A DNA stretch of 44,722 nucleotides. Source: Desulfovibrionaceae bacterium (lineage in GTDB: Bacteria > Desulfobacterota > Desulfovibrionia > Desulfovibrionales > Desulfovibrionaceae). The notes beneath the pieces were generated by a model that saw only the letters and a list, made by a program, of their open reading frames with translations, was not told where the DNA came from and ran no database searches. The stretch covers positions 1 through 44,722 of the forward strand of contig JAFTDR010000120.1 of the NCBI GenBank assembly GCA_017454105.1. Reading direction: 5' to 3'. Position 1 is the first letter of the stretch; each line of letters starts with the position of its first letter. The translations under genes were made by a program, and so were the position numbers. Below, piece after piece: positions 1 through 10,022 of the stretch.

Positions 1-594
1 AAAGGGTAGAGCAAAAGCAACAGCTAGGCACAAGCGGAAAGCACTGGCGATGAGGACCTCTCGCAAGTTCCAGGCGGAATTTTTCCTCGTGTACGGAGTA
101 CAGTACTATCGTTCAAGCCCTGCGAGTTGAAGCTGAAATCCTCGTGATGCAGAGCATCTGGCCTGTCAGTCAGCGCGAGCAAATAAGGATGCGAGGATGC
201 CCGAAAACTGGAAAGCGGCGGCTACTGACAAGCTATATTACAATTCGTGAAGTTGATTGCAATGGGTCCTACCCCGCGCATGTGAGAGTATCCGGCTTTC
301 AGACACAAACGCCTCCTATATCTTGCAATCAACCTGTAGAATCGTAATACTCAAGCCGGAAAAAAAATGTGTACATGCGTGGTCTGAGATGTGAGAACAA
401 AGCGGGTTCGTAGCCCAAGGGTTGCAACTTTTTTCCCGACCGCAGTATATAGCGGAACCTCGCACTTTCTCCGAGGTTGGGAAGGAAGATTGCACCCATT
501 GCGTATTTTTCCCGACGTAAAGGAAAATATGTACTTCTAGCAGCATATGCCAGTTCCTAGCGGAACAGATTGAAAGCAAAACAGAGGAGGAGCT
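1..594. other. gene-poor leader segment with decayed dispersed repeats
   Basis: I see no convincing gene here. About 88-220 holds a repeat (family D: a CTCGTGTACGG block followed by a block around GAGGATGCCCGAAAA) that recurs in decayed form near 5547-5650 and 32020-32140. A piece at about 421-456 reads as one end of the B-type inverted-repeat element (CCGACCGCAGTATA). A short hairpin unit at about 449-475 (AACCTCG paired with CGAGGTT) recurs near 23766 and 28163. A frame at 2-130 reads through basic residues (RHKRKALAMRTSRK) and could be the tail of an upstream gene, but I cannot support it. Confidence 0.5.
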
Positions 595-1659
595 GTGAGT
601 CAGACCGAACACAATGAGCAGATAACACCGGCACTTCTTGTGTGCGGCGCGGAAGGCGCGGGAAAGCGCAGCCTTGTGCAAGCTCTCCTGAAGGCAACAA
701 TCCTTCCCCTGCCCTCGCCAGAAGAGGGTATTACCCATACCATCGATATAAAACCAGACGGTATACCGGTCACGCTTGTTACAGCCAATGAAGAAAACGT
801 TGATGAAACACTCTCAACGCTCTCTACCCTTTTACCGTGGACAACAATTCTGCTGTGGCTTGTACGCTACGATAAAAAATCCCTGGAATCAGACATCGCG
901 ACCCTGCGCAAGCTCAGAGCAAAAGCCCCTGAGCTTCCAATCATCATCCTTGGAACGGGGATTGACCGCTCCACAACTTTTTTTAATCCCGCGACATTTT
1001 CTCTCGCCTCTCCGAAAAGCGATGCAGAAAAAGCCGTGTGTGAGTGGATGGATCACCTTACCAAGGACTTTGCCGAAGCTCTTCCGAACGCCGTTCTCCC
1101 CTGCGCTGTCGGCACAGGACCAAACGACATAAGCCGTCAATTCAATCTCCCGAAAATTTCAGACACAATCGAAAACCTTCTGCCGCAAGCCATGCGCATG
1201 CAATGGATTGCCTTTGAAAAAGCCAACAAGGACACGGGCGTTAAAGCGGAAAAGATGATTGTCGCCGCAACTACTGCTGCAGGCACTGTTGGCCTTCTCC
1301 CCCTGCCAATCGCTGATATGCCCTTTATTGTCGCCATACAGGTTGCCTTAATTATCAGCCTCTGTTCGCTCTACGGCAAGGCCTTCACTGCCGATGCCGC
1401 CCGATCCTTGGTTCTTGCCGCCCTCTCTGCCCTGGCAGGACCGATAGCCTTTCAGAATATAATAAAATTTGTCCCTGGATTTGGATCCGTAGTCGGGGGC
1501 GGTGTTGCCGCAGCTTGCACCTACGCTGTCGGCAAGGGTACAAAACTACTTCTAGAGCGCAATGAACCCTTTACTCTTTCCGCTTTCACAAAAACAGTCA
1601 AAGAATTCTTCTCAGAATATCGGAAAAAGAAAAAAGATCCTGAAATTTCAAAGAAGTAA
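595..1659 (+). CDS. GTPase-like protein with C-terminal DUF697 membrane domain
   Basis: Predicted 354-residue protein resembling the YcjF/DUF697 group of membrane-associated GTPase-like proteins; cellular role unknown. The GTG start at 595 is chosen because AGAGGAGG lies 4 bases upstream. The N-terminus has a P-loop-like segment, GAEGAGKRS (residues 18-26), in which the S/T expected directly after GK is Arg with Ser one place later. TGID near residue 120 may stand for the NKxD guanine-recognition motif. So nucleotide binding is uncertain. Residues about 220-330 are hydrophobic and Gly/Ala-rich (LLPLPIADMPF, then VPGFGSVVGGG), typical of DUF697, and suggest two or more membrane-inserted helices. 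The C-terminus is very basic (YRKKKKDPEISKK). It stands alone: no neighbour within 900 bp on either side. The family call is fairly secure; the function is not. Confidence 0.75.
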   Translation: MSQTEHNEQITPALLVCGAEGAGKRSLVQALLKATILPLPSPEEGITHTIDIKPDGIPVTLVTANEENVDETLSTLSTLLPWTTILLWLVRYDKKSLESDIATLRKLRAKAPELPIIILGTGIDRSTTFFNPATFSLASPKSDAEKAVCEWMDHLTKDFAEALPNAVLPCAVGTGPNDISRQFNLPKISDTIENLLPQAMRMQWIAFEKANKDTGVKAEKMIVAATTAAGTVGLLPLPIADMPFIVAIQVALIISLCSLYGKAFTADAARSLVLAALSALAGPIAFQNIIKFVPGFGSVVGGGVAAACTYAVGKGTKLLLERNEPFTLSAFTKTVKEFFSEYRKKKKDPEISKK

Positions 1660-2693
1660 AGCCCAGACGTTTCAGGAGAGCGTAGGCTTTTGAGGAAAGA
1701 CCCACATTCTGCGCGGCTTATTCTACGGCAAGAAAAAAAAATTCCATGCACAACAAAAATAACCTCTAAAAATTCTCTCTTACTTCACTTTTTGAGGTGA
1801 AATTTATTTTTAGCGGCAGTATCTTGCGTAAACCTGTGTCCCCCATATTCTCGAGCGCATAATGGCTTTCCACTGCAGTCGCGCAGCTGACCATAGAACC
1901 TCTGATACCAAAGGGAGTCTTTACAATCGAGACTCCCTTCTGACAATCTATTCTCTGCACGATCCTGTTTCTTTGTCCAAGCATGCAGTATCGTACGAAC
2001 GGCCTAGAATACTACACTCAAGCTGGAAAAAAATGTACACATGCGTGGTCTGCGATTCCAGAACAAAGAGGGGCAGTAGCTCAATGGTGGCAACTTTTTT
2101 CTTGTCCGCAGTATATTGCTCACTTTGCCGACGCCCACAGGACTCACTTCGTGTCGCTGGAAGAATCATTGTGACGCCGAGTATAATACCGAAGACCCAA
2201 AAAAAGCCACACACCTCGCCGGCAGACAAAGACGACGATTTGAAAAAGACCTGGGTCTTCAATGGCTTGCCCCGTACGCTTTGCACAAAGCACGACATGG
2301 CCAAAACGTCGCGTGCATGAAGGAAATTTTCTCACTGGAGAGGCCTCTTGCATATCCAATTTCGAACTGGAGTCTCTGTGTGAACTCTCCTGACAGACAA
2401 GCGATAACTAAAGAGACTCCCAAAGCGTCGCCTAGAGACACCTTCACGGGCACGTGAGTGGCCTTCATAACACTTCCAATCGTTATCTGCTTACCCGGCC
2501 GCTCTTTTTTTTTCCTAGACAGCCAAAGAATATCGGCCTCAATTGAGCGGCATGGGAAGAATCTTTGTGACGCCTAGTATAGTGCCGCTAGAAAAAACTC
2601 GAGCTTTGGCTGCGGCATTTTTCTTTCTCCATTCTTTAGCTCGCCAAGAGAAGTGCTGAACATCTTTGCCATTGTGAGTATACTGTGTTTTTT
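1660..2693. other. intergenic repeat-rich DNA
   Basis: No gene supported. A perfect 10-bp hairpin lies at 1911-1939 (AAGGGAGTCT, 9-base loop, AGACTCCCTT) without a following T-run. A B-type element end lies at about 2084-2117 (GTCCGCAGTATA). A-type ends (GAATCATTGTGACGCCGAG and a variant) occur at about 2150-2186 and 2551-2582. The reading frames that cross this stretch are broken up by these repeats and show no family signature. Confidence 0.5.
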
Positions 2694-3803
2694 TCATGAT
2701 ATCGCAGGGAGAAGATTGATGGCTCTTTTCATCTCATCGGACCGAGTTTCATAATACGAATTGACTGTTGTTGAAATCCGAGAATGCCCCATAAGACGTG
2801 AAACAGCAGCGATATCTGCTCCTTTACTTATCATTTCAGTGGCAAATAAATGTCGGAAGTCATATAGTTTTACAGGATAAGTAATCCCTGATTTTAAAAC
2901 AGCCTTACAAAAACCAGTCTTAATTGTCTTAACATTTCTGTTATTAAACTCAACAATAAATTCTGTTTTTGCGACACTCTTTCTATACAACATTATTTCT
3001 TTAAACTCGTCGGTAAAATAAATATACCGATGTGTGTTTGTTTTGCTAGCATAGACTAAAATACGATTTCTTTCAAAATCTACATCAGACCACTTCAGAT
3101 TGAAAAGCTCACTTTTTCCTGGCCTTACGCCCAGGTAACAAACGAGCTGTATAGCCCACTTGATATGATCGGCAGCACATGACATTATCTTTTTGGCATC
3201 TTCAAAGGTGATAAGCCGATCCTTCCGTTTAACTTTAAGTGGCCGCCACAAGATAAGTGGTGATTTACATATATAATCCCTTCGACATGCATAATTAAAC
3301 AAAGCCCTTAAATAATTAACATATTGATTAACTGTAATATTTTCACGCTTTTTTCCAAAACAGTTTGGCTCATTTTTGATATTATCTATAATTGGAAGTA
3401 TATATTTATAATAATCAATATTATTTATATCTTCAACTTCTCCTAAAAAAGGTATGAAATATGCATTTACAACATATAAAAATGAATTTACATGGCCCTC
3501 ACTTGATCCATTTCTCTCCAGATGAACTCTATATTCTTCAACAAGCATAGCAAAACTTAGACAATCTTTTTCTTCATTTTTTACGTTGTCGTTACAATCT
3601 TTAAACTTTAACTTAGGAGATTCAATGAAAGTATTACTCTCTTCATATTGAACTTCTCCATTGATAATTCTTCGCAGAAAATCCCTGGCAGCTTCTTCCC
3701 CTTCCGCACCGCGTCCAAAAGTTTTGTCGTGCCTCTTGCCAGTAGAATCTTTAAATGCGACCATCCATTTCCCATTTGTCTTTCTTTGATAAATTGACGG
3801 CAT
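2694..3803 (-). CDS. tyrosine recombinase / phage-type integrase
   Basis: A 369-residue site-specific recombinase of the phage integrase family. The start at 3803 is preferred over upstream in-frame starts because GGAGG sits four bases before it. Residues 1-50 form a typical N-terminal arm-binding segment (IYQRKTNGKW). Residues about 83-185 look like the SAM-like core-binding domain, and 195-369 the catalytic domain. Catalytic residues visible are Arg227 (GVRPG), Lys254, Arg317 in YDFR (the usual first His of HxxR is Tyr), His340 (LMGHS) and a Tyr nucleophile at 350/351 (NSYYE). The gene is clearly more AT-rich than the neighbouring genes, which suggests horizontal acquisition. No excisionase, phage structural gene or tRNA is seen beside it, so it is probably a relic of an integrated element. 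It may still be active, since the frame is intact. Confidence 0.9.
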   Translation of the reverse strand: MPSIYQRKTNGKWMVAFKDSTGKRHDKTFGRGAEGEEAARDFLRRIINGEVQYEESNTFIESPKLKFKDCNDNVKNEEKDCLSFAMLVEEYRVHLERNGSSEGHVNSFLYVVNAYFIPFLGEVEDINNIDYYKYILPIIDNIKNEPNCFGKKRENITVNQYVNYLRALFNYACRRDYICKSPLILWRPLKVKRKDRLITFEDAKKIMSCAADHIKWAIQLVCYLGVRPGKSELFNLKWSDVDFERNRILVYASKTNTHRYIYFTDEFKEIMLYRKSVAKTEFIVEFNNRNVKTIKTGFCKAVLKSGITYPVKLYDFRHLFATEMISKGADIAAVSRLMGHSRISTTVNSYYETRSDEMKRAINLLPAIS

Positions 3804-4991
3804 ATAACCTCCATGCATTTTGTTATTCTCGGCAGCAACAAAATGTCCCCAAGAGGCGATCTGCACTTGCAGTCAGCTTTCGATTAAAGAATATTCTGGT
3901 AAAAACTGGATGTTTTCGCTCATGGCAGAGAAGAAGAAGGCAGCATAAGCTAATCTGCGCAGCCTTGGAAGATCGCTATACTCGTGGGTTTGCAATGGAA
4001 GTTATTGGCTATCTTAAGAACTCCTATGCCCTTGCCAGTACGGTCTTGTGTGTCTTGCGTCTTTTTTGCGGCATGAACAACGCCAAGATTGCCTCTCGTG
4101 CTGATTGCGGTGCCAAAGCCACACAGACCGCGCGAAAGCTATGGTTCTTGCGACCGGCTTACGATATACTGCGGGCAGAAATAAAGTTACAGCAACTTTA
4201 GCTGTGAAGTCCCTTGTTCCAGGGAGTTCGTACATCTGACAGAGTCACTTTTTTTCTATCTTAAGTATAACTTTAAAGTTTTAGGCGACGTCTACTGGAT
4301 AGTCCATCCATACCCGGCCACGCAATTGTTTTCCCACAAAAGACAAGGGAGAGCCAATTGATCAGCGTCCTATGGGATACTTTCGTGTCGCAGGGAAGTA
4401 TCATCCTGACGCCGAGTCTACCCTCAAATTACAGAAATAGTGAGAGGGGGAGCGCGCACGGGTCAACGGTATCGGTATGTGTCAATATACTTGCGACGGA
4501 TAAAATCTTCCATCTCCCTATGGATACTTCTTATGGAGCTTAAGATTGAGACTTTTTCGAAACTGTATATAGAACATTCTTTAGACTCATCCGCACGTTT
4601 GTAAGAACTCTTTCAAGACAAATTAGTACACTATTGTAAAGGTTGTTTACAGCATACATATGCTCAGCTACGTTTTCCGCTTAGTCGACAAAGTGGAACT
4701 CTTTGCTCTGTCAAAACTGGAAAAATCGTTGTCCAGCACATGTGTACATTGACCTGGAATGCACTTTTTATCTTCCTATGAGGCAAGCCGAGGAGCCACC
4801 AGCAGTCCTTGAGTACTCTGCTTTCAGCGAGCGGCAAAGAAAATTTTATCTTCTTTTTATATCCTCGTGAAGCAAGTGTCAAACCCACCCTTCCACCAAC
4901 TGCAGAGGCCGTATTGCTCGGTCTTGCCTGTTGTTTCACTGCTTAAGGTGGGTACCTGTGGTGCTTTTGTGAAGTTCATGTGGACTGATAA

Positions 4992-5097
4992 GTATACTCC
5001 AGCCAGAAATAAACTGACATTTTTGCGAGCGTAAGTCAGCACTCAAGTCTGTTTTTTTTAACTTTAAGTGGCAACTTTTTTTCTGACCGCAATATAG
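4992..5097 (-). repeat. B-type GTATACT inverted-repeat element
   Basis: Non-coding element of about 106 bp. One end reads GTATACTCCAGCCAGAAA; the other, on the opposite strand, reads CTATATTGCGGTCAGAAA. Inside are GACATTTTTGCGAGCG and a T-rich TTTTTTTCTGACCGC segment. Related copies lie at 20356-20438, 26362-26459, 31143-31224, about 32241-32335 and 40591-40651. A diverged relative lies at 32643-32744. The structure fits a MITE-like family, but no autonomous transposase is seen. Confidence 0.6.
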
Positions 5098-5751
5098 CTT
5101 CCTTAAATTTTAATTAAGTTCCGTAAACGTATTGTCTTTGTGTAATTAAATTCTTTAATTAGTTACTGCATCAGAGCTCTACACGTCTCTGCTGCGATAG
5201 TCCTGAGCCAAGCATCTCTAGAGTCGACGTCGCTACCCAAAGTACGTCTGTCCTTTTTTGTATGAGGGTCTTGAAAATATACTCGACCGCACATTGATTT
5301 TCAGCAGAACGCTTCGAGCTACACTCTGACATCGCCCACCCAGGGGAAAATCTTTATGAGGCTGAGTATAGTCGCGCTTTCTTCTACCTCGCTAGACGGT
5401 CACGGTGGTTGTCAAGGAAAGCCCGCTTGGTCTATACCTGGGCCGCATGGGCGGCGCCCCTGGGTTCTTCGTGTCGCAGGAAAGAATCATTGTGACGCCA
5501 AGTACACTTCGGAGTCGAGAATGTAAACCTCTTGATAAAGAATTTCTCGTGTACGGAGTACAATATCGTTCAATCCCTCAAGTGGAAGTTGAAGTACTCG
5601 CGATAGTGAGCATCTTGGCTTATGTCAGTAGCTCCAAGCGGGAAGAAAGCGTACCCTCTAAGGACTGTAAAGCGACCCAAACGCCTGCTGTGGCTTGTGA
5701 GCTTGAGCGAGAAAGAATTTCTAGCTTCTCGAATCACGAAGTATGTACTCA

Positions 5752-5800
5752 AGAAAAAAAAAGACGCCAGTCAAGGTTGTCCTTGACTGACGTCTTTTTT
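5752..5800. terminator. strong rho-independent, possibly bidirectional terminator
   Basis: A run of A leads into GACG, a 2-base mismatch, AGTCAAGG, the loop TTGT, CCTTGACT, CGTC and TTTTTT. The A-run and T-run make it usable from both strands. No intact gene ends at it. The nearest is the SEL1 gene on the minus strand, which stops at 6345, about 550 bp away. A gene that once lay between may have been lost. Confidence 0.75.
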
Positions 5801-5884
5801 ATAGGTTGGTGCGTCGCAATGTTTCTTTGCATCCGCTCTCGTTAACGTGTCATGTGGCGTTTCTTAGGCGAGACCGCATGTTGC

Positions 5885-6013
5885 CGCTTGGAGAGGGCAG
5901 CGTAAGGCACACTCCACACTGCACCCGCAAGCGGGTTGGTGGCCTGGCCGCAATGTGTTTGTTCAAAAAGGAAGTCCTGGTTGCCACGCAAAATGCGTGG
6001 CTCTCCCCAAGCG
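5885..6013. other. candidate structured element (nested hairpins)
   Basis: The ends can pair over about 11 bp with one mismatch (CGCTTGG at 5885-5891 with CCAAGCG at 6007-6013, then GAG with CTC). Inside are two perfect hairpins: ACCCGC/GCGGGT at 5923-5936 and GCCACGCA/TGCGTGGC at 5983-6001. This could be a structured RNA or simply decayed repeat DNA. I recognise no known RNA family, and the strand cannot be decided. Confidence 0.25.
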
Positions 6014-6344
6014 TACGACACTGTACAATTGCTGATTCTATGCCTTTCGACCGTGCCGTCGCGCATCTGCCAAACTTCAAGTACGAGCAAGGCGTGAAGA
6101 AGTTTAGTTAAAAATAGCGTTCATTTCTATTGTCGAAATACCTACAAGCTTCAATTAAAATGTCAGGATACGATTGCAGCCTCAAGCTGATTCACGGCAC
6201 TTCATGGCGCTCCGATTACGAGTTCTCGTGCATTGAAAATCTGCTGACTCCAGCGTGGCACGGCGCACCTCACCTTTCGGACGAGGTTGGACAGCGCATT
6301 GTATAGAGAGCTCCCAGCGTTCGCAACTTTTCGCGCTCTAGGTA

Positions 6345-9300
6345 TCATAATTTCTTTGCATAATCTTTAAGTTCTATTTTTGCGGCGCGTTCATAATAGG
6401 AGTACGCCGCCTCCTCATCGACCTGCGTACCTATACCAAGCTTGTTCATAAGCCCGGCCATGTAGAAAGGTATTGATAAGCTCGTCGTTTCACACGCTTT
6501 TACAATGTATCTGAGCCCTTTTGCCATATTCCTTGGTATCATGTACCCTGTGACATAAAAAAGTCCTACGAGGCAGCAAGCATCACGTTGAGCATTACCT
6601 ATAAAGTTTACGAGACTGTTATATGCTTTCAGCTTATCTGAAACGTTCATATATAACCGTGAACTTTTTACGGATTCAAGGATTTCATCCTCCTTATTTT
6701 GATTCGTATACACATTATCTATTACCCTGCGCAAATCCCTATATTTTTTCTCAGTCATTGCTTCCAGGGTGGTCAAGGCTCCATCAAAATCCCTGGGGCA
6801 GCCAACACCCTCTTTTTTCATCACTGCGACGAGATACTGGGCCTCGGGACTTTTGTTCCTGGCAGCTTCTTCAAGCTGAGCATACGCTGCTTTGGCATTT
6901 TTTGTCTGAAAGTATGTGAAAATACCTTCAAGAGTCTGAGCAAGAGCGTCCTCTTCTTTAGCTTTTGCGTGCAGATCATCAAATGTCCAGGACACGTCCA
7001 TCTGGCTAACCAGATTCGGCATAAGTTGCGCCACATGTTGCTCAAAACCAGAGCCCTCTAAAGTGATTGCAATAACATATCCCAGGGCATGAGGACTGCC
7101 CGATTCGCTTGCCTTGTTAAACCAGTACAAGGCCATCTTGAGATCTTTCTGAAGACCACGCCCCTCATAATAGCGGGATGCCAAGTTGAACTGGAGGTCA
7201 AGATTGCCGCCTTTTGCCCCGTCTGTCAGAATTTCAATAGCCCTTTTCTCATCGAAGTATTCATCATCCTCGTCAAAGTAAATCTTTGAAAGTTCCGCTA
7301 TGGAGTTGTATTCCCCAAGCTTCACACCGGCCTCATATTTTTCGATGGCCCGATCTAAATCTCGTATAGTACCCCACCCTGCATAGTAACACCGCCCAAG
7401 CCAGTAGAGACACAACGGGTCCCCCATATTGGCTCCCTCGCGGAAAGTCTTAAATGCAGTGCGGCTATTCTCCACAACTCCGTCGCCGCGCAGATAACGC
7501 ATGGCAATCCAGAACCTCGCCCGCGCAATTCCGTACGATGCCGCGTTCCTAAACCATATAAGCGCGTTCTTATAGCTGAACCGTAATTTCCCTAACCCGT
7601 TTAAATAAAAAATTCCCAAATCGCACATGGCTTCGGGATGGCCGATTTTCGCCGCTTTTTCTATCAACCGTAAGGCCATATCAATAGATTTGTTAACCAG
7701 CCAACCATTGTAGTAGCAGTAGCCAAGCTGATAAACGGCCGAGACGTTACCCGCGTCGGCAGCGCGCGAAAGCCAGCTCAAAGCATCCTTTGTATCGGAC
7801 TCACAAAAAAGGCCAAAGGCGTACATGATAAAAAGTACAAACTGCGCTGAACTATCGTCCTCAGCCGCCTTTGCTTTGAGTTCTTCAACGCACTGTTCTA
7901 TACCACTGCTGTTACAAACACCAGCGGGAAACAAAAACTCGCGGTCGAATAAGATACTATTGGCTGCAGCAGAAAATTCCTCAGCTTTCGCTGTGTTTTT
8001 ATTGATACCATAGCCGTTTGCATAGAAGAGACTGAGCAAGTACTCGGCATGTGGATCACCTTCTGCTTTTGCTTTAGCAAAGTAAATAAAGGAAGAATAT
8101 GGACTGGCAGTAGTACCGACGCCAAAGAAAAACTTCATGCCAAGATAAAAATTGGCCACAGCAAAGTTATTGTCCGCAGATTTTTGGAGCCACTCTAAAG
8201 CTTTCGAGTTATCTCGTTTGACCTCTAAGCCGTCCTCATAGCAGCGTCCAACTAAAAACTGGTCGCGGGGATCACCATTTCTCGCTGAGGCGAGCAGACC
8301 AAGAAAGTCCTGTGTGGGAAGAATTTTTGGCGCCTCTTTCGGCGCGGTCATCCTTAACTCTTCCTGCATGCTGCGCGGCTTTTTACCGCTTGTCTCTTTT
8401 TCAACCGTTTTTTCGTGAGTTTCCTCCTGCTTCCCTTCGCGCTGCGCTGCTTGCTCCGCATCACTCCCCTTGCTATCGGACTCTCGCTTCACCTCAACAT
8501 CTGACGCTGTGTACTTGATGCGAACCGTCTCTTGTACTTCCTCTTTTTTCTCTTCCTGACTCTTTTCAGCATTTTCTGCTTTGACGGACTGAGCTGTGGT
8601 TTGCTGTACACTGCTAACTGGTTGAGGCTCTGGCTGTTTATCTGCCTTAAAATCGTCTTCTATAAGAATCTGATCGACAAAGATTTCCTGCTGCAGACGA
8701 TTATCGCTTAACTTGGGATTGAGCGTATACACAGCATAGGGGAAGCCCAATTTTGACGCGCGGGTAAGCCAGAAGGTACTTTTTTCAACATCGATGGGCG
8801 TCCCGCGCCCTGTCGCGTACATGTGAGCGAGAGCGCATTGCGCTGCAGGGTTACCCGCCTCGGCAGCCAAGGCGTATAAACGCAGGGCTTCAGCGTGGTT
8901 TTCTGGAACATCAACACCGAATTCGTTGCAGAAACCCTGCAAAAAATTCTCCATCTGCCCGCAAAAAGTCTCAGCTTTCTCCAAAAGCTTGAGGGAAAGA
9001 CGGCTCCGTACACTCGAGTCATCTCGAACTGACTTAATGAGACTTATACCTTGCTTACACTGCGACAACACACGCTTGTACCAAACATGGGCGTTATTAA
9101 CATCCTGGTCGCAAAGATAGCCCTTGTGGAAACACCAGCCAAGACTTAACTGGGCGCGCTCCTGAGTTCTTTTGGCTGCACTTGTGTACAAATCAAACGC
9201 TCTGTCCAAACGATCTTTTGATCTGTCGCCAACCTCGTACATCTGCGCCAAAAAATACATAGCTTCAGAATGACCGTGCTGGGCCGCCTCTGCGAAGAGG

Positions 9301-9572
9301 CGAAAAACGAAGTCGCAATCAAAATCCAGCGTGTATCCTGCCCAGCATAGCGTCCCAAACAAGATCTTTTCGTCTATCGTACACCCGTGCCGCACGTAAT
9401 GATCAAACATTGCCAGAGTCTTGTTCCGCGAACTTTCGACAACTCTCTCAAACAACTCTGAATAGACGACAATTCGTGACGCGTACGAAAAAGAATACTT
9501 GTTCAGCAGCACGTCGCGGACACACTGCGATAAATTCTGTATACGGAGATTTTTATCTGTTGTATATTCCAT
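6345..9572 (-). CDS. giant SEL1-repeat (TPR-like) protein 1
   Basis: A 1075-residue protein built mostly of SEL1-like repeats, i.e. alpha/alpha solenoid repeats used for protein-protein contacts. The start at 9572 (MEYTTDKN) is preferred over an upstream in-frame start because it sits after an AT-rich leader with a plausible promoter at 9596-9624. Repeats of the form A.LA.MYATGRGTP.D..KS.FWLT.A...G run through about residues 75-300 and 435-1060. Between them, at about 315-430, is a low-complexity Q/E/K-rich linker (KSQEEKKEEVQETV), probably disordered. There is no signal peptide or membrane segment, so it is likely cytoplasmic. It is a paralogue of the next gene upstream (10669-13479), with matching ends (GIGTQVDEE here, GIGTLIDEE there). 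Target unknown; SEL1 proteins often act as scaffolds or host-interaction factors. Confidence 0.85.
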   Translation of the reverse strand: MEYTTDKNLRIQNLSQCVRDVLLNKYSFSYASRIVVYSELFERVVESSRNKTLAMFDHYVRHGCTIDEKILFGTLCWAGYTLDFDCDFVFRLFAEAAQHGHSEAMYFLAQMYEVGDRSKDRLDRAFDLYTSAAKRTQERAQLSLGWCFHKGYLCDQDVNNAHVWYKRVLSQCKQGISLIKSVRDDSSVRSRLSLKLLEKAETFCGQMENFLQGFCNEFGVDVPENHAEALRLYALAAEAGNPAAQCALAHMYATGRGTPIDVEKSTFWLTRASKLGFPYAVYTLNPKLSDNRLQQEIFVDQILIEDDFKADKQPEPQPVSSVQQTTAQSVKAENAEKSQEEKKEEVQETVRIKYTASDVEVKRESDSKGSDAEQAAQREGKQEETHEKTVEKETSGKKPRSMQEELRMTAPKEAPKILPTQDFLGLLASARNGDPRDQFLVGRCYEDGLEVKRDNSKALEWLQKSADNNFAVANFYLGMKFFFGVGTTASPYSSFIYFAKAKAEGDPHAEYLLSLFYANGYGINKNTAKAEEFSAAANSILFDREFLFPAGVCNSSGIEQCVEELKAKAAEDDSSAQFVLFIMYAFGLFCESDTKDALSWLSRAADAGNVSAVYQLGYCYYNGWLVNKSIDMALRLIEKAAKIGHPEAMCDLGIFYLNGLGKLRFSYKNALIWFRNAASYGIARARFWIAMRYLRGDGVVENSRTAFKTFREGANMGDPLCLYWLGRCYYAGWGTIRDLDRAIEKYEAGVKLGEYNSIAELSKIYFDEDDEYFDEKRAIEILTDGAKGGNLDLQFNLASRYYEGRGLQKDLKMALYWFNKASESGSPHALGYVIAITLEGSGFEQHVAQLMPNLVSQMDVSWTFDDLHAKAKEEDALAQTLEGIFTYFQTKNAKAAYAQLEEAARNKSPEAQYLVAVMKKEGVGCPRDFDGALTTLEAMTEKKYRDLRRVIDNVYTNQNKEDEILESVKSSRLYMNVSDKLKAYNSLVNFIGNAQRDACCLVGLFYVTGYMIPRNMAKGLRYIVKACETTSLSIPFYMAGLMNKLGIGTQVDEEAAYSYYERAAKIELKDYAKKL

Positions 9573-9595
9573 CTTTTTTATCCCATACACCATAA

Positions 9596-9624
9596 AACAT
9601 AACTTAAAACACACTCCAATTCAA
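9596..9624 (-). promoter_or_regulatory. putative sigma70-type promoter for SEL1 gene 1
   Basis: Read on the minus strand, TTGAAT (9624-9619), a 17-base spacer and TATGTT (9601-9596) lie 24 bases upstream of the start at 9572, in an AT-rich tract. The spacing is right but both boxes are imperfect. Confidence 0.35.
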
Positions 9625-9949
9625 AAAGAGATTTCCTTTTTAAAAAATGACACTGCACACTTTTACAAAGAAACAACTTAAAGCAAAGAATGATTTTCAA
9701 TCCTAAGTATAAAAAGTACTTTAAAAATTTTTGATACTTTTCTATTGATATAAAAATGATATTGATCCACCGCAAGGAACTGTAACAACATATCCTAGCA
9801 TTCTGTTAAAACTGGTAGTTTTTTCAACAACAAAAATGGTATCAGTTCACGGGTCAACGGTACTAGGCGGGTTTTATAGCCTTTCAAATCGCGCCATTGA
9901 CGGCAGAGACCGCCAAAGCGTAGCTAGTCTGCGAGAGATTACCTGGCCG

Positions 9950-10012
9950 CACAATGTTTTTTCCACACAAGCCAAATCGGCATGGGAAAAAACATTGTGA
10001 CGCCGAGTATAC
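9950..10012 (+). repeat. A-type palindromic element with perfect 15-bp arms
   Basis: The arms CACAATGTTTTTTCC (9950-9964) and GGAAAAAACATTGTG (9985-9999) are perfect inverted repeats separated by 20 bases. They are followed by ACGCCGAGTATAC, the usual A-type terminus. This is the best-preserved stem of this dispersed family. Confidence 0.7.
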
Positions 10013-10022
10013 CTTGAGAGTC

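Larger units (their letters stand above)
3804..6344. other. 2.5-kb gene desert with dispersed repeats
   Basis: No gene is supported in this stretch. It contains a C-type repeat at about 4155-4267 (also at 24026-24119, and inverted at about 35655-35735). A B-type element lies at 4992-5097. Decayed A-type ends lie at about 4383-4420, 5340-5372 and 5465-5507, and a D-type copy at about 5547-5650. A strong terminator hairpin (5752-5800) and a structured segment (5885-6013) have their own entries. A G-type end (CACGGGTCAACGGTAT) occurs at about 4457-4473. Confidence 0.5.

Noticed and set aside
3755..4201. 148-codon plus-strand frame
   Set aside because: Begins antisense to the integrase gene and ends in a C-type repeat; no ribosome binding site.
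5405..5845. 146-codon plus-strand frame
   Set aside because: It runs through A- and D-type repeats and across a terminator hairpin, with no family signature.
5885..6013. RNase P RNA, suggested by AAGGAAGTCCTGG
   Set aside because: Only one short block resembles RNase P; the other conserved regions and the expected length are missing.
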